From Marinibacterium sp. (GTDB taxonomy: Bacteria; Pseudomonadota; Alphaproteobacteria; Rhodobacterales; Rhodobacteraceae), in assembly GCA_025800215.1 (NCBI GenBank), contig JAOXSC010000023.1, forward strand, positions 1 to 47,849: 47,849 nt of DNA. The letters run 5' to 3'. A model generated the notes under the pieces. The model had not been told where the DNA came from and searched no databases. It was given only the letters and a program-made list of their open reading frames with translations. The position numbers and the translations under genes were made by a program. This document shows, piece after piece, positions 1 through 9,026 of this stretch (position 1 is its first letter; each line of letters begins with the position of its first letter).

Positions 1-935
1 CGGCGCTGTCCGTCGGGGGCAGCCTGTCGGCCGACACGATCAGCCCCGAGGTCGTGGAAACCGACCTGCGGCTGGAAGACAAGACCGTGATCCGCAAGGT
101 CGTCACGGTCGAAGCCGGACCACCGGCCTCGGCCACGCTGGATGTGGTGTTTTTGTCTGACACCACGGGGTCCATGGGTGGGGTGATCCGTCAGGTGCAG
201 CGTAACGCAACCCGCATCCTCAGCGATCTCGCCGCACTTGGCAGCGTGCGCTATGGTGTGGCCGAATATCGCGATCACACCGAACGCTATGCCTATCGGA
301 TCAATACGCCGCTGACCACGGATGCGAATGCCGTGAAACGCGGGCTTGGCCAGTGGAGCCCCAATGGCGGCGGCGACCAGCCCGAGGCGAACCTGTTCGG
401 GCTGAATGAAACCGCGCTCAAGATGGATTGGCGCGATCAGGCGGTGCGCGTGATCATCTGGTTTGGCGACGCGCCGGGCCATGACCCCAGCCGGGGCGTG
501 GGCATGGGGCGGGTTCTGTCCGAACTCAACGGCCGCAGCATCGTGGTGCATGCGATCGATTCCAACCAGCTGAACATGACACGTCAGGCCAGCCGGATCG
601 CCGATGGCACAGGGGGGCGGGTCTGGTCGGTGGGCAGCACGGACGGGGTGGTCAATGCCCTGATCGGGGCGGTGGAAACGACGCTCGAAAACTATTCCGA
701 AGTGCGGCTTGAGTTCGGCGATGAACCACTGGGGCTGGGCATCACCATCACGCCGGACAAATACGAGGGCGCGTTCAAACGCGACCGCGACCGGACCTAT
801 GAATTCCAGATGGAGCTTGAGGCGTTCAAACCCGGTCTTTATGAATTCGAGGTCGACGCGCTGGTGGATGGCTCGAAGGTGGCGACCGAACAGGACAGGA
901 TCACCGTGCCCAACTTGCCGCCGGTGCGGGACTAA
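1..935 (+). CDS. von Willebrand factor A domain protein (5' end outside window)
   Basis: The frame is open from the first bases of the window (first complete codon at position 3), so the true start lies upstream and the GTG at 54 is probably internal. A VWA domain begins near 145: a hydrophobic strand leads into a MIDAS-type motif DTTGSMG, and a later FGDAPGHD segment fits the third metal-binding loop. After about 200 residues the VWA fold gives way to a beta-rich C-terminal segment of roughly 80 residues (Ig-like in appearance). VWA proteins of this kind bind partner proteins or surfaces through a divalent metal. No membrane segment is visible in the part present; the N-terminus, and thus any signal peptide, is missing. 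The next gene lies on the same strand about 110 bp downstream. Role unknown beyond likely metal-dependent adhesion or protein binding. Confidence 0.8.
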   Translation, partial: ALSVGGSLSADTISPEVVETDLRLEDKTVIRKVVTVEAGPPASATLDVVFLSDTTGSMGGVIRQVQRNATRILSDLAALGSVRYGVAEYRDHTERYAYRINTPLTTDANAVKRGLGQWSPNGGGDQPEANLFGLNETALKMDWRDQAVRVIIWFGDAPGHDPSRGVGMGRVLSELNGRSIVVHAIDSNQLNMTRQASRIADGTGGRVWSVGSTDGVVNALIGAVETTLENYSEVRLEFGDEPLGLGITITPDKYEGAFKRDRDRTYEFQMELEAFKPGLYEFEVDALVDGSKVATEQDRITVPNLPPVRD

Positions 936-1046
936 GATTGCCGCCTTCACAGGAATAAATTTTGTATTGTGGTGAATGGCGGTCTAAGCTGCCGGGATCG
1001 AACGGTCCTGCGGACCAAACCCCATCTGATTTCAGGGCACCATAGT

Positions 1047-1670
1047 TTGAAGACACTGACCCAGGATCCCCACAGCACCCGCGAAGACCGCGAAAAGGTG
1101 CTCGAGGTCGCCATCGGGCGCGAAGTGCGTGCCCATCGCAAACAGCAGAACATGACCGTGGCCGACCTGTCGCGCCTGACCGACCTGTCGGTGGGCATGT
1201 TGTCCAAGATCGAAAACGGCAATACATCGCCGTCTCTGACGACGTTGCAGACGCTGGCCACGGCGCTGTCGGTGCCGCTGACCGCCTTCTTTCGCGGCTA
1301 TGAAGAACGGCGCGACGCCGTGCACACCCCATCGGGCGAAGGGGTCGAGATCGAGCGGGCCGGCACACGCGCCGGCCATCATTACCGCCTGCTTGGGCAT
1401 CTGGGGGCCAATTCCAGCGGCACGATCGTCGAACCCTACCTGATCACGCTGAATTCCGAATCCGACACCTTCAAGACCTTTCAGCATGAAGGGGTCGAGA
1501 TGATCTATATGCTCGAAGGCGAAGTGGATTACCGGCACGGTGGTGCGCATTACCCGCTCAGGCCCGGCGACACGCTGTTTTTCGACGCCGATGCGCCGCA
1601 TGGGCCGGAGCGGCTGGTCAAGCTGCCCGCGCGCTACCTGTCGGTGATCAGCTACCCGGCGAAATCCTGA
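1047..1670 (+). CDS. XRE-family transcriptional regulator with C-terminal cupin domain
   Basis: An N-terminal helix-turn-helix of the XRE/Cro type (residues about 20-75, with the typical VGMLSKIENG recognition helix) is followed by a small cupin barrel (about 110-205, HEGVEMIYMLEGEVDY and PGDTLFFDADAPHGPE). This two-domain layout belongs to regulators of amino-acid, polyamine and carboxylate metabolism that sense a ligand in the cupin. I prefer the TTG at 1047 (protein begins MKTLTQDPHS) because the frame upstream to 969 codes for sequence unlike the family; a GTG/ATG-rich extension cannot be excluded. It converges on the acyl-CoA dehydrogenase operon, whose last gene ends at 1713, so it may regulate that operon or something outside the window. 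The target is not evident. Confidence 0.85.
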   Translation: MKTLTQDPHSTREDREKVLEVAIGREVRAHRKQQNMTVADLSRLTDLSVGMLSKIENGNTSPSLTTLQTLATALSVPLTAFFRGYEERRDAVHTPSGEGVEIERAGTRAGHHYRLLGHLGANSSGTIVEPYLITLNSESDTFKTFQHEGVEMIYMLEGEVDYRHGGAHYPLRPGDTLFFDADAPHGPERLVKLPARYLSVISYPAKS

Positions 1671-1685
1671 CGCTTGGGGATGATG

Positions 1686-1705
1686 GGGGCGGGCAGGCCC
1701 GCCCC
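1686..1705. terminator. GC-rich hairpin between convergent genes
   Basis: Two 9-base arms, GGGGCGGGC and GCCCGCCCC, are separated by AG between the stop codons of the XRE regulator (1670) and the acyl-CoA dehydrogenase (1713). There is no T-tract on either strand, so it is either a weak bidirectional terminator or an RNA end-stabilising hairpin. Confidence 0.5.
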
Positions 1706-1712
1706 AAGACCG

Positions 1713-3023
1713 TTACGGGCCCGAAAAGGTCTTGCCGCCCTGCACTTCGCGCGCGTCGCGCTGGCGTTCGTTCGATGCCTGATAGGCCTTGACCTCGGCG
1801 CGGGCGACCACGTTGTGATGCACCTCGTCCGGGCCGTCGGCAAAGCGCAGCGTGCGTTGGGCCGCATACATGGCCGACAGCGGCGACCATTGCGAAATCC
1901 CCGTGGCACCATGCACCTGCATCGCGTCGTCAATGATCTGGGCGGCCCGTTCGGGCACCATCGCCTTGATCATGCTGACCCAGATCCGGGCTTCCTTGTT
2001 GCCCAGCACATCCATCGCCTTGGCCGCCTTGAGCACCATCAGGCGCATCGCTTCGATTTCGATCCGGGCACGGCTGACGGTTTCCATGTTCTTGCCCAGG
2101 TCGATGATGCGTTTGCCAAAGGCGGTGCGATCCAACCCACGCCCGATCATCAGATCAATCGCCCGCTCTGCCGCCCCGATCGAGCGCATGCAGTGATGGA
2201 TCCGCCCCGGCCCCAGGCGCAGCTGGCTGATTTCAAAGCCCCGGCCTTCGCCCAGCAGCATGTTCGATGCCGGCACCCGCACATCCGTGAACCGGATATG
2301 CATATGACCATGCGGCGCATCATCCTGGCCGAAGACCGTCATCGGCCCCAGAATTTCCACGCCGGGTGTGTCCATCGGCACCAGGATCTGGCTTTGCTGG
2401 CGATAGGTGTCCGCCTCGGGCGAGGTCTTGACCATGACGATCATGATCTTGCAGCGCGGATCACCGGCGCCCGAAATATAGTATTTTTCGCCGTTGATCA
2501 CCCATTCGTCGCCGTCAAGCACCGCGCTGGTCGAAATGTTGCGCGCATCCGACGATGCCACGTTGGGTTCGGTCATGGCAAAGGCGGATCGGATTTCGCC
2601 CGCGAGCAGAGGTTTCAGCCACTGCTCTTTCTGTTCGGGTGTGCCGACACGTTCCAGCACCTCCATATTGCCGGTATCGGGGGCCGAGCAGTTCAGGCTT
2701 TCGGGGGCCAGCGGGCTCTTGCCCAGCTCGGCGGCGATATAGGCATAGTCGAGATTGGCCAGCCCTTCGCCGGTTTCGGCATTGGGCAGGAAAAAGTTCC
2801 AAAGCCCGGCCTCTTTGGCCTTGGCCTTGGCCCCGTCGAGCAGTTCAAGCTGGCCCGGCGCATAGGACCAGCGGTCAGCGCGGCCTTCGCCCAGGCGGAA
2901 AAACTCTTCGGTGATCGGATCGACGTTTTCGCGGATATGCGCCACGACGCGTTCATAAAGCGGGCGCGCCTGTTCCGACATCTCCAGATCGTTCAGGGCC
3001 CAGTTGTTCTGTCCAAATTCCAT
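1713..3023 (-). CDS. acyl-CoA dehydrogenase, ACAD10/11-like
   Basis: A 436-residue flavoprotein of the acyl-CoA dehydrogenase family, catalysing alpha,beta-dehydrogenation of an acyl-CoA with electrons passing to ETF. The N-terminal helical domain, the FAD/substrate motif FAMTEPNVASSD and the C-terminal helical domain are all present. The C-terminal loop reads FADGPDEVH, the signature of the ACAD10/11 subgroup, instead of the usual YEGT loop. The start at 3023 (MEFGQNNW) follows a clear AGGAGAG ribosome-binding site 8 bases upstream; the longer frame to 3239 overlaps the SDR gene and is unlikely. It is the last gene of a minus-strand run of dehydrogenases and an SDR, so it probably works in the same CoA-thioester breakdown route. 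Substrate unknown. Confidence 0.9.
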   Translation of the reverse strand: MEFGQNNWALNDLEMSEQARPLYERVVAHIRENVDPITEEFFRLGEGRADRWSYAPGQLELLDGAKAKAKEAGLWNFFLPNAETGEGLANLDYAYIAAELGKSPLAPESLNCSAPDTGNMEVLERVGTPEQKEQWLKPLLAGEIRSAFAMTEPNVASSDARNISTSAVLDGDEWVINGEKYYISGAGDPRCKIMIVMVKTSPEADTYRQQSQILVPMDTPGVEILGPMTVFGQDDAPHGHMHIRFTDVRVPASNMLLGEGRGFEISQLRLGPGRIHHCMRSIGAAERAIDLMIGRGLDRTAFGKRIIDLGKNMETVSRARIEIEAMRLMVLKAAKAMDVLGNKEARIWVSMIKAMVPERAAQIIDDAMQVHGATGISQWSPLSAMYAAQRTLRFADGPDEVHHNVVARAEVKAYQASNERQRDAREVQGGKTFSGP

Positions 3024-3081
3024 TCCGTTCCTCTCCTTTTTCGCGGTGCCCGCCTGCGCCCGGTGACCGGGGCGGCGGGGT

Positions 3082-4020
3082 CTATTGTTGTCCCCAGTCG
3101 AGCTTGAGCCCCCGCAGCTGTGCTGCGTTGCGCGCGAACTTGGCGGTCTGGGCAAAGGCGTTTGGCAGCTCCTCCTGCCCGTCGGGATCGGTGACCTCAG
3201 CCCAGGCGGCGGCCACCCCTTCGGGCGTGTTTTCGGCATCGCTCAGGGTCACTCCGGTGGTTTCATAGATGCGGGTCTGGGTGTAGCACCCCGCGCCCGC
3301 CCCCATGATCACGCCGCTTGGCGCGTCATCGCTGACCAGAACCATGACGCCGGGCGAAATGGTGTCCGGCGCCAGCAGTTCAAGCGCTTCCTGAGGCAAC
3401 AGGTTTTCGGTCATGCGGGTCGCGGCGGTGGGGGCCAGCACATTGACCCGGATGTCATCGCGTGCGCCTTCCTGGGCCAACACGTTCATCAGCCCGACCA
3501 TGGCGGCCTTGGCCGCGCCATAGTTGGACTGGCCGAAATTGCCAAAGATCCCCGACGCCGACGACGTCAGTACCACCCGGCCGAATTTCTGTTCACGCAT
3601 GATCGGCCAGCAGGCATGGGTGACATTGGCCGAGCCGATCAGATGCACATCGACCACCTTGCGGAAATCGGCCATGTCCATCTTGGCAAATGTCTTGTCA
3701 CGCAGGATCCCCGCGTTGTTGATGACGATGTCGATCCGGCCCCATTGCGCCATGGTCTGCGCGACCATGTCCGCCACATCGGTGTCGGACGACACATCGG
3801 CGCGATGGGCCATCGCCTCGCCTCCCATGGCCTCGATTTCGGCCACCACCGCATCGGCCACGCCGGTTTGCCCGGCGGCGCCTTCGGTGGTGACACCGGG
3901 GTCATTGACGACAACACGGGCCCCGCGCCGGGCCAGCGACAACGCATGGCTGCGGCCCAGCCCGACCCCGGCGCCGGTCACGATGGCGACGCGCCCGTCA
4001 AAGCGGATGGGTTTGCTCAT
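3082..4020 (-). CDS. short-chain dehydrogenase/reductase (SDR)
   Basis: A 312-residue classical SDR. The nucleotide-binding motif TGAGVGLG lies near residue 15, NNAG near 95, a catalytic serine segment SSASG near 150 and YGAAK near 162. The length and the long C-terminal tail resemble the dehydrogenase domain of multifunctional beta-oxidation enzymes and the 17-beta-hydroxysteroid dehydrogenase type 4 group, which act on 3-hydroxyacyl-CoA. The start at 4020 has AGGAAAGGAC about 10 bases upstream. It sits between two acyl-CoA dehydrogenase genes (28 bp after one, 58 bp before the next), so a hydroxyacyl-CoA dehydrogenase role is likely. This is an inference from context; substrate unknown. Confidence 0.9.
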   Translation of the reverse strand: MSKPIRFDGRVAIVTGAGVGLGRSHALSLARRGARVVVNDPGVTTEGAAGQTGVADAVVAEIEAMGGEAMAHRADVSSDTDVADMVAQTMAQWGRIDIVINNAGILRDKTFAKMDMADFRKVVDVHLIGSANVTHACWPIMREQKFGRVVLTSSASGIFGNFGQSNYGAAKAAMVGLMNVLAQEGARDDIRVNVLAPTAATRMTENLLPQEALELLAPDTISPGVMVLVSDDAPSGVIMGAGAGCYTQTRIYETTGVTLSDAENTPEGVAAAWAEVTDPDGQEELPNAFAQTAKFARNAAQLRGLKLDWGQQ

Positions 4021-4048
4021 TCTGCCAGTCCTTTCCTGATCGGGGCCA

Positions 4049-5164
4049 TCAGAACCCGCCCGCGCGGGCGATGACCTGCGCATGATAGCCATAGTCGCCA
4101 AGCCATTCGGCCGACACACGCGCGCGTTTCATGTAGAACCCCATGTCGTAGTCATCCGTCACACCGATCCCGCCATGCATCTGCACACCTTCCTGCACCG
4201 CCAGCGTGGCGGTCGCCGTGGCGCGGGCCTTGGCCAGAGACACCGCGACCTCGGCCATGTCGGGGGTTTCATCCAGGGCCCGCCCTGCATTCAGGATCGC
4301 AGAGCTTGTGACCTCGATCTCGCACCAGAGCCTTGCGGCGCGGTGCTGCAGGGCCTGAAAGCTGCCGATGGGGCGGCCGAATTGCTGGCGGTCCTTGAGA
4401 TAGCCAACCGTCATCTCCATCGCACCGGTGGCCAGGCCCAGCTGTTCGGCGGCCAGGGCGGCCTGCCCGGCCCGCAGCGCGGGCGCCAGAATGGCAAGCC
4501 CCTGCCCCGCATCGCCCAGAACCTCGTCTCCGCTGACAGGAACGGCGTCAAAGCGCAGATCGGCGGCATCGCGCGCGTCGATCTGTGCGCGGCCTGTGAT
4601 GCTCAGCCCGTCGCGGTCGCAGGGTAGGTCAAACAGCGTCGGCCCCTGATCGGACTGCGCCAGCACCAGCAGCCGATCCGCCGCGCCACCGTCGACCACA
4701 AAGCCTTTGGCGCCGGTCAGGCGGAACCCGTTGCCATCCGGCGTGGCGGTGACACCGGCGCTGTCGGCGGCAAATTTGCGCCCCTCCTGCAGGGCGATGG
4801 CATAGGTCAGATCCCCCGCCGCGATCTGGCCAAGTGCCGAGCGTGCGCGCGCATCGGCCACCTGCCCAAGGGCGGTGGCGGCGATGACGGCGGTGCTCAG
4901 AAACGGGCTGGCGACCAGCGTCTTGCCCATCTCATGGGCCAGCACGCCCGCTGCGGCATGGCCCATGCCGACGCCGCCCTGATCTTCGGCAATCAGGATC
5001 CCGGCCCAGCCCATGCCGGCCATTTCGGCCCAGAGGCCCGCGTCATGCGACCGGCCCGCATCGCGCAGCGCGCGCAACTGCGCCACCGGCGCCTTGTCAT
5101 CCAGAAACGCCCGTGCGGCGTCCGACAGCATCCGTTCATCCTGGGTTCGTACAAGTTTGGTCAT
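4049..5164 (-). CDS. acyl-CoA dehydrogenase-like subunit lacking the catalytic Glu
   Basis: A 371-residue acyl-CoA dehydrogenase fold. The N-terminal helical domain and the C-terminal helices (GRPIGSFQALQHR, VQMHGGIGVTDDYDMG) are clear. At the place where the family normally carries the catalytic base in a YEGT loop, this protein reads VSAEWLGDYG, so the Glu is absent (aligned residue Leu). It begins 3 bases after the stop codon of the next dehydrogenase, which keeps its Glu. In steroid side-chain catabolism such pairs form alpha2beta2 heterotetramers where each subunit supplies part of the active site and FAD pocket. The same arrangement is plausible here. Expected role: the non-catalytic, cofactor/substrate-binding partner. 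Confidence 0.9.
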   Translation of the reverse strand: MTKLVRTQDERMLSDAARAFLDDKAPVAQLRALRDAGRSHDAGLWAEMAGMGWAGILIAEDQGGVGMGHAAAGVLAHEMGKTLVASPFLSTAVIAATALGQVADARARSALGQIAAGDLTYAIALQEGRKFAADSAGVTATPDGNGFRLTGAKGFVVDGGAADRLLVLAQSDQGPTLFDLPCDRDGLSITGRAQIDARDAADLRFDAVPVSGDEVLGDAGQGLAILAPALRAGQAALAAEQLGLATGAMEMTVGYLKDRQQFGRPIGSFQALQHRAARLWCEIEVTSSAILNAGRALDETPDMAEVAVSLAKARATATATLAVQEGVQMHGGIGVTDDYDMGFYMKRARVSAEWLGDYGYHAQVIARAGGF

Positions 5165-5167
5165 GGT

Positions 5168-6337
5168 TTACCCCGGCAGTCCCAGAATGCGGCGCGAAAT
5201 GATGCCCAGCATGATTTCCGAGGTTCCCCCCTCGATCGAATTGGCCTTTGAGCGCAGCCAGTCCCCCGGCCGCCCCCCGGTGTCGCCGTCCCAGTCAAGC
5301 GCGGCGGCCCCACCGGCTGTCATCAGCAGCTCTTGCCGACGTTTGTTGAATTCGGTGGCCACGTATTTCAGCATGGCCGACGCATCGCCCGCGCCCTGCC
5401 CGTCTTCGGCCTGATCGGCATAGCGTTCCAGCGTCAGGCGGATCGCCATGGCGTCAACTTCGGCGCGCATCACGTCGGCGCGCAGCACCGGGTCCGAGAT
5501 CTCACCCAGCTCTTCCTTGAGGTACCGGCCCAGAGATGGCACGCCCCCCATGCCCGTCAGCCCGCCCGAGATGCTTTCGCGTTCGTGCGTCAGCAGGTGC
5601 TTGGCCACGTCCCAGCCGCGATTGACCTCGCCGATGATCTGGGCCTTGGGCACGATGGCATCGTCAAAGAAGGTCTCGCAAAAGGGCGATTTGCCGGAAA
5701 TCAGCTGGATCGGCCGCGTGGTGACGCCGGGCTGGTCCATGTCGATCAGAAGGAACGAAATGCCCTTGTGCTTGGGGGCGTCGCTGTCGGTGCGCACCAG
5801 GGCAAAGATGCGGTCGGCCTTGTTGGCATAAGATGTCCAGATCTTCTGCCCGTTCACCACCCAGTGATCGCCACGGTCTTCGCCCCTGGTCTGCACGCTG
5901 GCCAGGTCCGATCCCGCACCGGGTTCGGAATAGCCTTGGCACCAGCGTACCTCGCCCCGTGCAATCGGGGGCAGCAGATCCTGTTTCTGATCTTCGGTGC
6001 CAAAGGCCAGCACTGCCGGTCCCAGCATCCAGATGCCAAAGCTCTGCAGGGGCAGGCGGGCATTGATGCGGTCCATTTCTTCGCGAAAGATCTTTTCGCG
6101 GGCACGGTCCATCCCGGCCCCGCCATAGGCGCGCGGCCAGGTTGGCACGGTATAGCCCCGTTCGGCGCAGCGATGCAGCCAGTCGCGCTGGCTGTCGGAC
6201 TGAAACACCCAGTCCCGCCCACCCCAGCAGACATTGTCATCTTCCAGATTGCCGTCGCGCAGATCCGGTGGACAGTTTTCCGCAAGCCAGTCGCGAATGT
6301 CCTGCCGGAACTCAGCCAGTTCCGTTGTCTCGGTCAC
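5168..6337 (-). CDS. acyl-CoA dehydrogenase, catalytic subunit of a probable pair
   Basis: A 389-residue acyl-CoA dehydrogenase. It shows the FAD/acyl-CoA motif QGYSEPGAGSDLASV, the substrate-loop region VNGQKIWTSYA and, near the C-terminus, NSIEGGTSEI, whose Glu (about residue 369) is the expected catalytic base. I choose the GTG at 6337 because AGGGGAGGGG lies just upstream; the frame runs on to 6397 without a better site. The downstream gene starts 3 bases after the stop, implying translational coupling and a 1:1 subunit ratio. It is the first gene of the minus-strand operon 6337 to 1713. The ETF electron acceptor is not encoded in the window. Confidence 0.9.
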   Translation of the reverse strand: MTETTELAEFRQDIRDWLAENCPPDLRDGNLEDDNVCWGGRDWVFQSDSQRDWLHRCAERGYTVPTWPRAYGGAGMDRAREKIFREEMDRINARLPLQSFGIWMLGPAVLAFGTEDQKQDLLPPIARGEVRWCQGYSEPGAGSDLASVQTRGEDRGDHWVVNGQKIWTSYANKADRIFALVRTDSDAPKHKGISFLLIDMDQPGVTTRPIQLISGKSPFCETFFDDAIVPKAQIIGEVNRGWDVAKHLLTHERESISGGLTGMGGVPSLGRYLKEELGEISDPVLRADVMRAEVDAMAIRLTLERYADQAEDGQGAGDASAMLKYVATEFNKRRQELLMTAGGAAALDWDGDTGGRPGDWLRSKANSIEGGTSEIMLGIISRRILGLPG

Positions 6338-6474
6338 GATCCCCTCCCCTGGATTGTGTCGATGATGCAAGGTTACGTCGCCACGCGCCCGCGGCAAGCG
6401 CTAGTTGAGCGGCTGGGGCTTGACCTTGCGGTATCGCGCAAAAGACGTCGCGTCGCGACCGCCCCGGTGTCGGG

Positions 6475-7347
6475 CTAGCCCGGCCACCATCTTTCAAAAT
6501 CCGCTGCACTGACCCGCGCGGCCAGCCCCAGCCCCACCAGTCCCGGCGTGCTGGAGCCGGATGGGCGGATGTCGACCTCGGATCCAACGGCCTGGACTTC
6601 CCACATGCCGTCCGGGGCGGGCACGAACCCTTTGACGCGGTAGATGCCATCGGGCCGGGTCGCCAGCCGTGCGCGCAGCGCATCGCGCGTCATCGGTGCG
6701 GGATCCGCGCAATGCCAGCGCGTATAGGCCGGATGCCCCGGCGCGCGTATCTGCCCCGGCAAGGGCGTGATCCCAAAGAGCAGCGGTGCCACCGGTGTAT
6801 CGGGCCCAAGGCCGAGCGGGTTAGGCAGATCCTGCGCATGCAACGCAGCGGTCAGATCAGGTGACAGCGTTTCGGTCTTGGTCAGCACCAGCAGGTCCGC
6901 CACGCGGATCTGCTGGGCCACCTGTACCGCGATCAGCGGATCGCTCAGCACCGCCGCCCCGTTCAGCCCGTCCAGCAGGGTCACGATGCCGCCATAGCTG
7001 AGCATCGGTTCGGCGCGCGCCACATTGGCGATGGAACCGGGGTCGGCCACGCCGCTGGCTTCGATGACAATGTGATCGGGCGCATCCGGCCCGCCCGCGC
7101 GCGCCAGCACATCGCCGATGGCCATGAAGAGATCGCCGCTCATCGAGCAGCACACGCAGCCATTGGTCAGCGCCAGCGTGTCGGTCCCGGCCTCGGCGAT
7201 CAGGGCTTCGTCCACATTGATCGCGCCGAAATCATTGACCAGAACAAGCAAACGCAACCCATGATCTTCGGCCAGCAAGCGGTTGATCAGCGTGGTTTTC
7301 CCCGCGCCAAGATACCCGCCGATCACGGTAAGCGGCAGCCGCATCAT
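6475..7347 (-). CDS. G3E-family GTPase (CobW/UreG-like metallochaperone)
   Basis: A 290-residue P-loop GTPase. The Walker A motif GGYLGAGKTT is at residues 10-19, a metal-binding CxCC motif (GCVCCS) lies near 64, and the Walker B-type segment VIEASGVADPG near 95, followed by a nucleotide-specificity TKTE motif. A C-terminal CobW_C-like domain (KGFVPAPDGMWEVQ) is present but short. Family members load Zn, Co, Ni or Fe into client enzymes. Its start overlaps the stop of the upstream amidohydrolase (ATGA overlap at 7344-7347), so the two are translationally coupled; the likely client is that metal-dependent amidohydrolase. This client assignment is inference from the coupling. Confidence 0.92.
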   Translation of the reverse strand: MMRLPLTVIGGYLGAGKTTLINRLLAEDHGLRLLVLVNDFGAINVDEALIAEAGTDTLALTNGCVCCSMSGDLFMAIGDVLARAGGPDAPDHIVIEASGVADPGSIANVARAEPMLSYGGIVTLLDGLNGAAVLSDPLIAVQVAQQIRVADLLVLTKTETLSPDLTAALHAQDLPNPLGLGPDTPVAPLLFGITPLPGQIRAPGHPAYTRWHCADPAPMTRDALRARLATRPDGIYRVKGFVPAPDGMWEVQAVGSEVDIRPSGSSTPGLVGLGLAARVSAADFERWWPG

Positions 7348-8972
7348 ATCAGGCGCACCCGGCCCCCCGACACCGTGCCCAGAACCGGCACATCCTTGAT
7401 CGCCATCGGATCCACCTTTGTGGGGTCATCGCCCAGAATGGTGAAATCGGCGATCTTGCCGGTTTCAATCGACCCGATTTCGCCATCAAGCTTGAGCGTA
7501 TAGGCCGCCCCCAGCGTGATCGCATAAAGCGCTTCGTCCACGGTGATGCACTGACCCGCGCCCAGGGTGCGGCCGCTCATGGTCTGGCGGTTGACCGCGC
7601 ACCAGGCGGTAAAAAGCGGCGCCATGGGGGTGATCGGCGCATCCGAATGCAACGCGATATTGACGCCTGCATCCAAAGCCGCGCGCGCGGCGTTCATCCG
7701 CAGTGCGCGATCCTCTCCGATCGTCTGCGCGGCGTGCTGATCACCGAAATACCAGATGTGGTTGGCAAAGAGATTGGTGCAGACCCCAAGCGCGGCACTG
7801 CGGCGGAACTGGTCGGGGCCCATCATCTGGCAATGCTGCAGCACATGGCGCGCGTCGGGCCAGGGATGTTTGCGCGACGCCGCTTCGAGCGCGTCCAGCG
7901 CGACGGACGATGCTTCGTCCCCGTTGGTATGGATGTGCATCTGAACCCCGTGCTTCTGGAACGCCTCGCACAGGGCAAAGATCGCTTCGGGCGGGGTGTT
8001 CCAGATGCCGTTGGGCTGCCCGCCCACATAGCCGGGCCACTTGACCCGCGCGGTCCAGCCCTGGATCGACCCGTCGGTCATCAGCTTGACCGCCCCCAGC
8101 CGCAGCTTGTCGGTCGATCGCGCCCGCAGTGCCACCGCGCGGGCCGCAAGGTCGTCGGGACGGGCTTCGACCGCGCCCAGCGTTGGCACGATGCGCAGCC
8201 CGAAATCGGGATCCGATGTGATCTGGATAAAATCGTCCACATCGCTGTCGGCCATGGTCGAAAACAGATCGGTGGCGGTGGTCACGCCTGCATGCAGCGC
8301 CACATCGGCATAGGCGCGGATCGCGTCGGCATTCTGTGACAGCCCGCGAAAATCGATGCCTGCGCGCCACATCACCGGGAACATCGCCGCCATTTCCTGC
8401 AGTTCGCCCGTGGGCTGGCCATCGCCATCCTTGACCACACCTTCGGCATTGGTGTCGGCAGTATAGCCTACCATGGCAAGCGCATGGGTATTCACGCACA
8501 TCAGATGCATGTTGGAAAACATCACGATGACCGGGCGGTCATCGGCCACCTGATCCAGATGGCGGCGGCTCAGCCGGTCACCGGCCAGAAAGATCGGATC
8601 GAACCCCCAGGCCACCAGCGGCTGGTCGGGCTCAAGCCCGGCGACCTGATCGCGCAGATGGGCGATCACCGTGTCGATGTCGGTCATGCCCTTGTGCAGC
8701 CGCCCTTGCGGGTCGATGCGGTCGTGAAACCCGGCATAGGCAAAGCGCCACATGGCGCCGGCCATCATATGGGCGTGACCTTCGACAAAGCCGGGCATCA
8801 GTACCGCGTCGGCCAGCCGGTCGTCATGGGTGACCGGCCCCCAGGGGTCACCGCAGTCGGGCCCGCCCACCGCCAGGATCCGCCCGTCGCGGACAGCCAC
8901 ATGGCTGGCCACGGGGCGGTTGCGATCCATGGTGATGATCTTTCTGGCAGAAAAAACCGTGGTTGCGGTCAT
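7344..8972 (-). CDS. amidohydrolase family protein, YtcJ type
   Basis: A 542-residue metal-dependent hydrolase of the amidohydrolase-3/YtcJ group. Visible features are the N-terminal beta-sandwich with ARKIITMD, the metal-binding GFVEGHAHMM (HxH), HIHTNGDEAS, and the late LHSDAP aspartate motif, then IETGKIADFTILGDDP closing the beta-sandwich. Such enzymes hydrolyse N-acyl, formamide or cyclic amide bonds. The start at 8972 follows a GGGGG purine stretch; the frame upstream to 9476 runs antisense through the LysR gene and is rejected. It is divergent from that LysR gene, and the plus-strand peptide-type ABC importer lies beyond it, suggesting import followed by hydrolysis of an amide-containing compound. 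No signal peptide, so probably cytoplasmic. Confidence 0.92.
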   Translation of the reverse strand: MTATTVFSARKIITMDRNRPVASHVAVRDGRILAVGGPDCGDPWGPVTHDDRLADAVLMPGFVEGHAHMMAGAMWRFAYAGFHDRIDPQGRLHKGMTDIDTVIAHLRDQVAGLEPDQPLVAWGFDPIFLAGDRLSRRHLDQVADDRPVIVMFSNMHLMCVNTHALAMVGYTADTNAEGVVKDGDGQPTGELQEMAAMFPVMWRAGIDFRGLSQNADAIRAYADVALHAGVTTATDLFSTMADSDVDDFIQITSDPDFGLRIVPTLGAVEARPDDLAARAVALRARSTDKLRLGAVKLMTDGSIQGWTARVKWPGYVGGQPNGIWNTPPEAIFALCEAFQKHGVQMHIHTNGDEASSVALDALEAASRKHPWPDARHVLQHCQMMGPDQFRRSAALGVCTNLFANHIWYFGDQHAAQTIGEDRALRMNAARAALDAGVNIALHSDAPITPMAPLFTAWCAVNRQTMSGRTLGAGQCITVDEALYAITLGAAYTLKLDGEIGSIETGKIADFTILGDDPTKVDPMAIKDVPVLGTVSGGRVRLI

Positions 8973-9026
8973 GCTGATCCCCCGTCGCGCTGTGATGCCA
9001 TTCAGAGGTAGCGGGCCGTTGATCCC

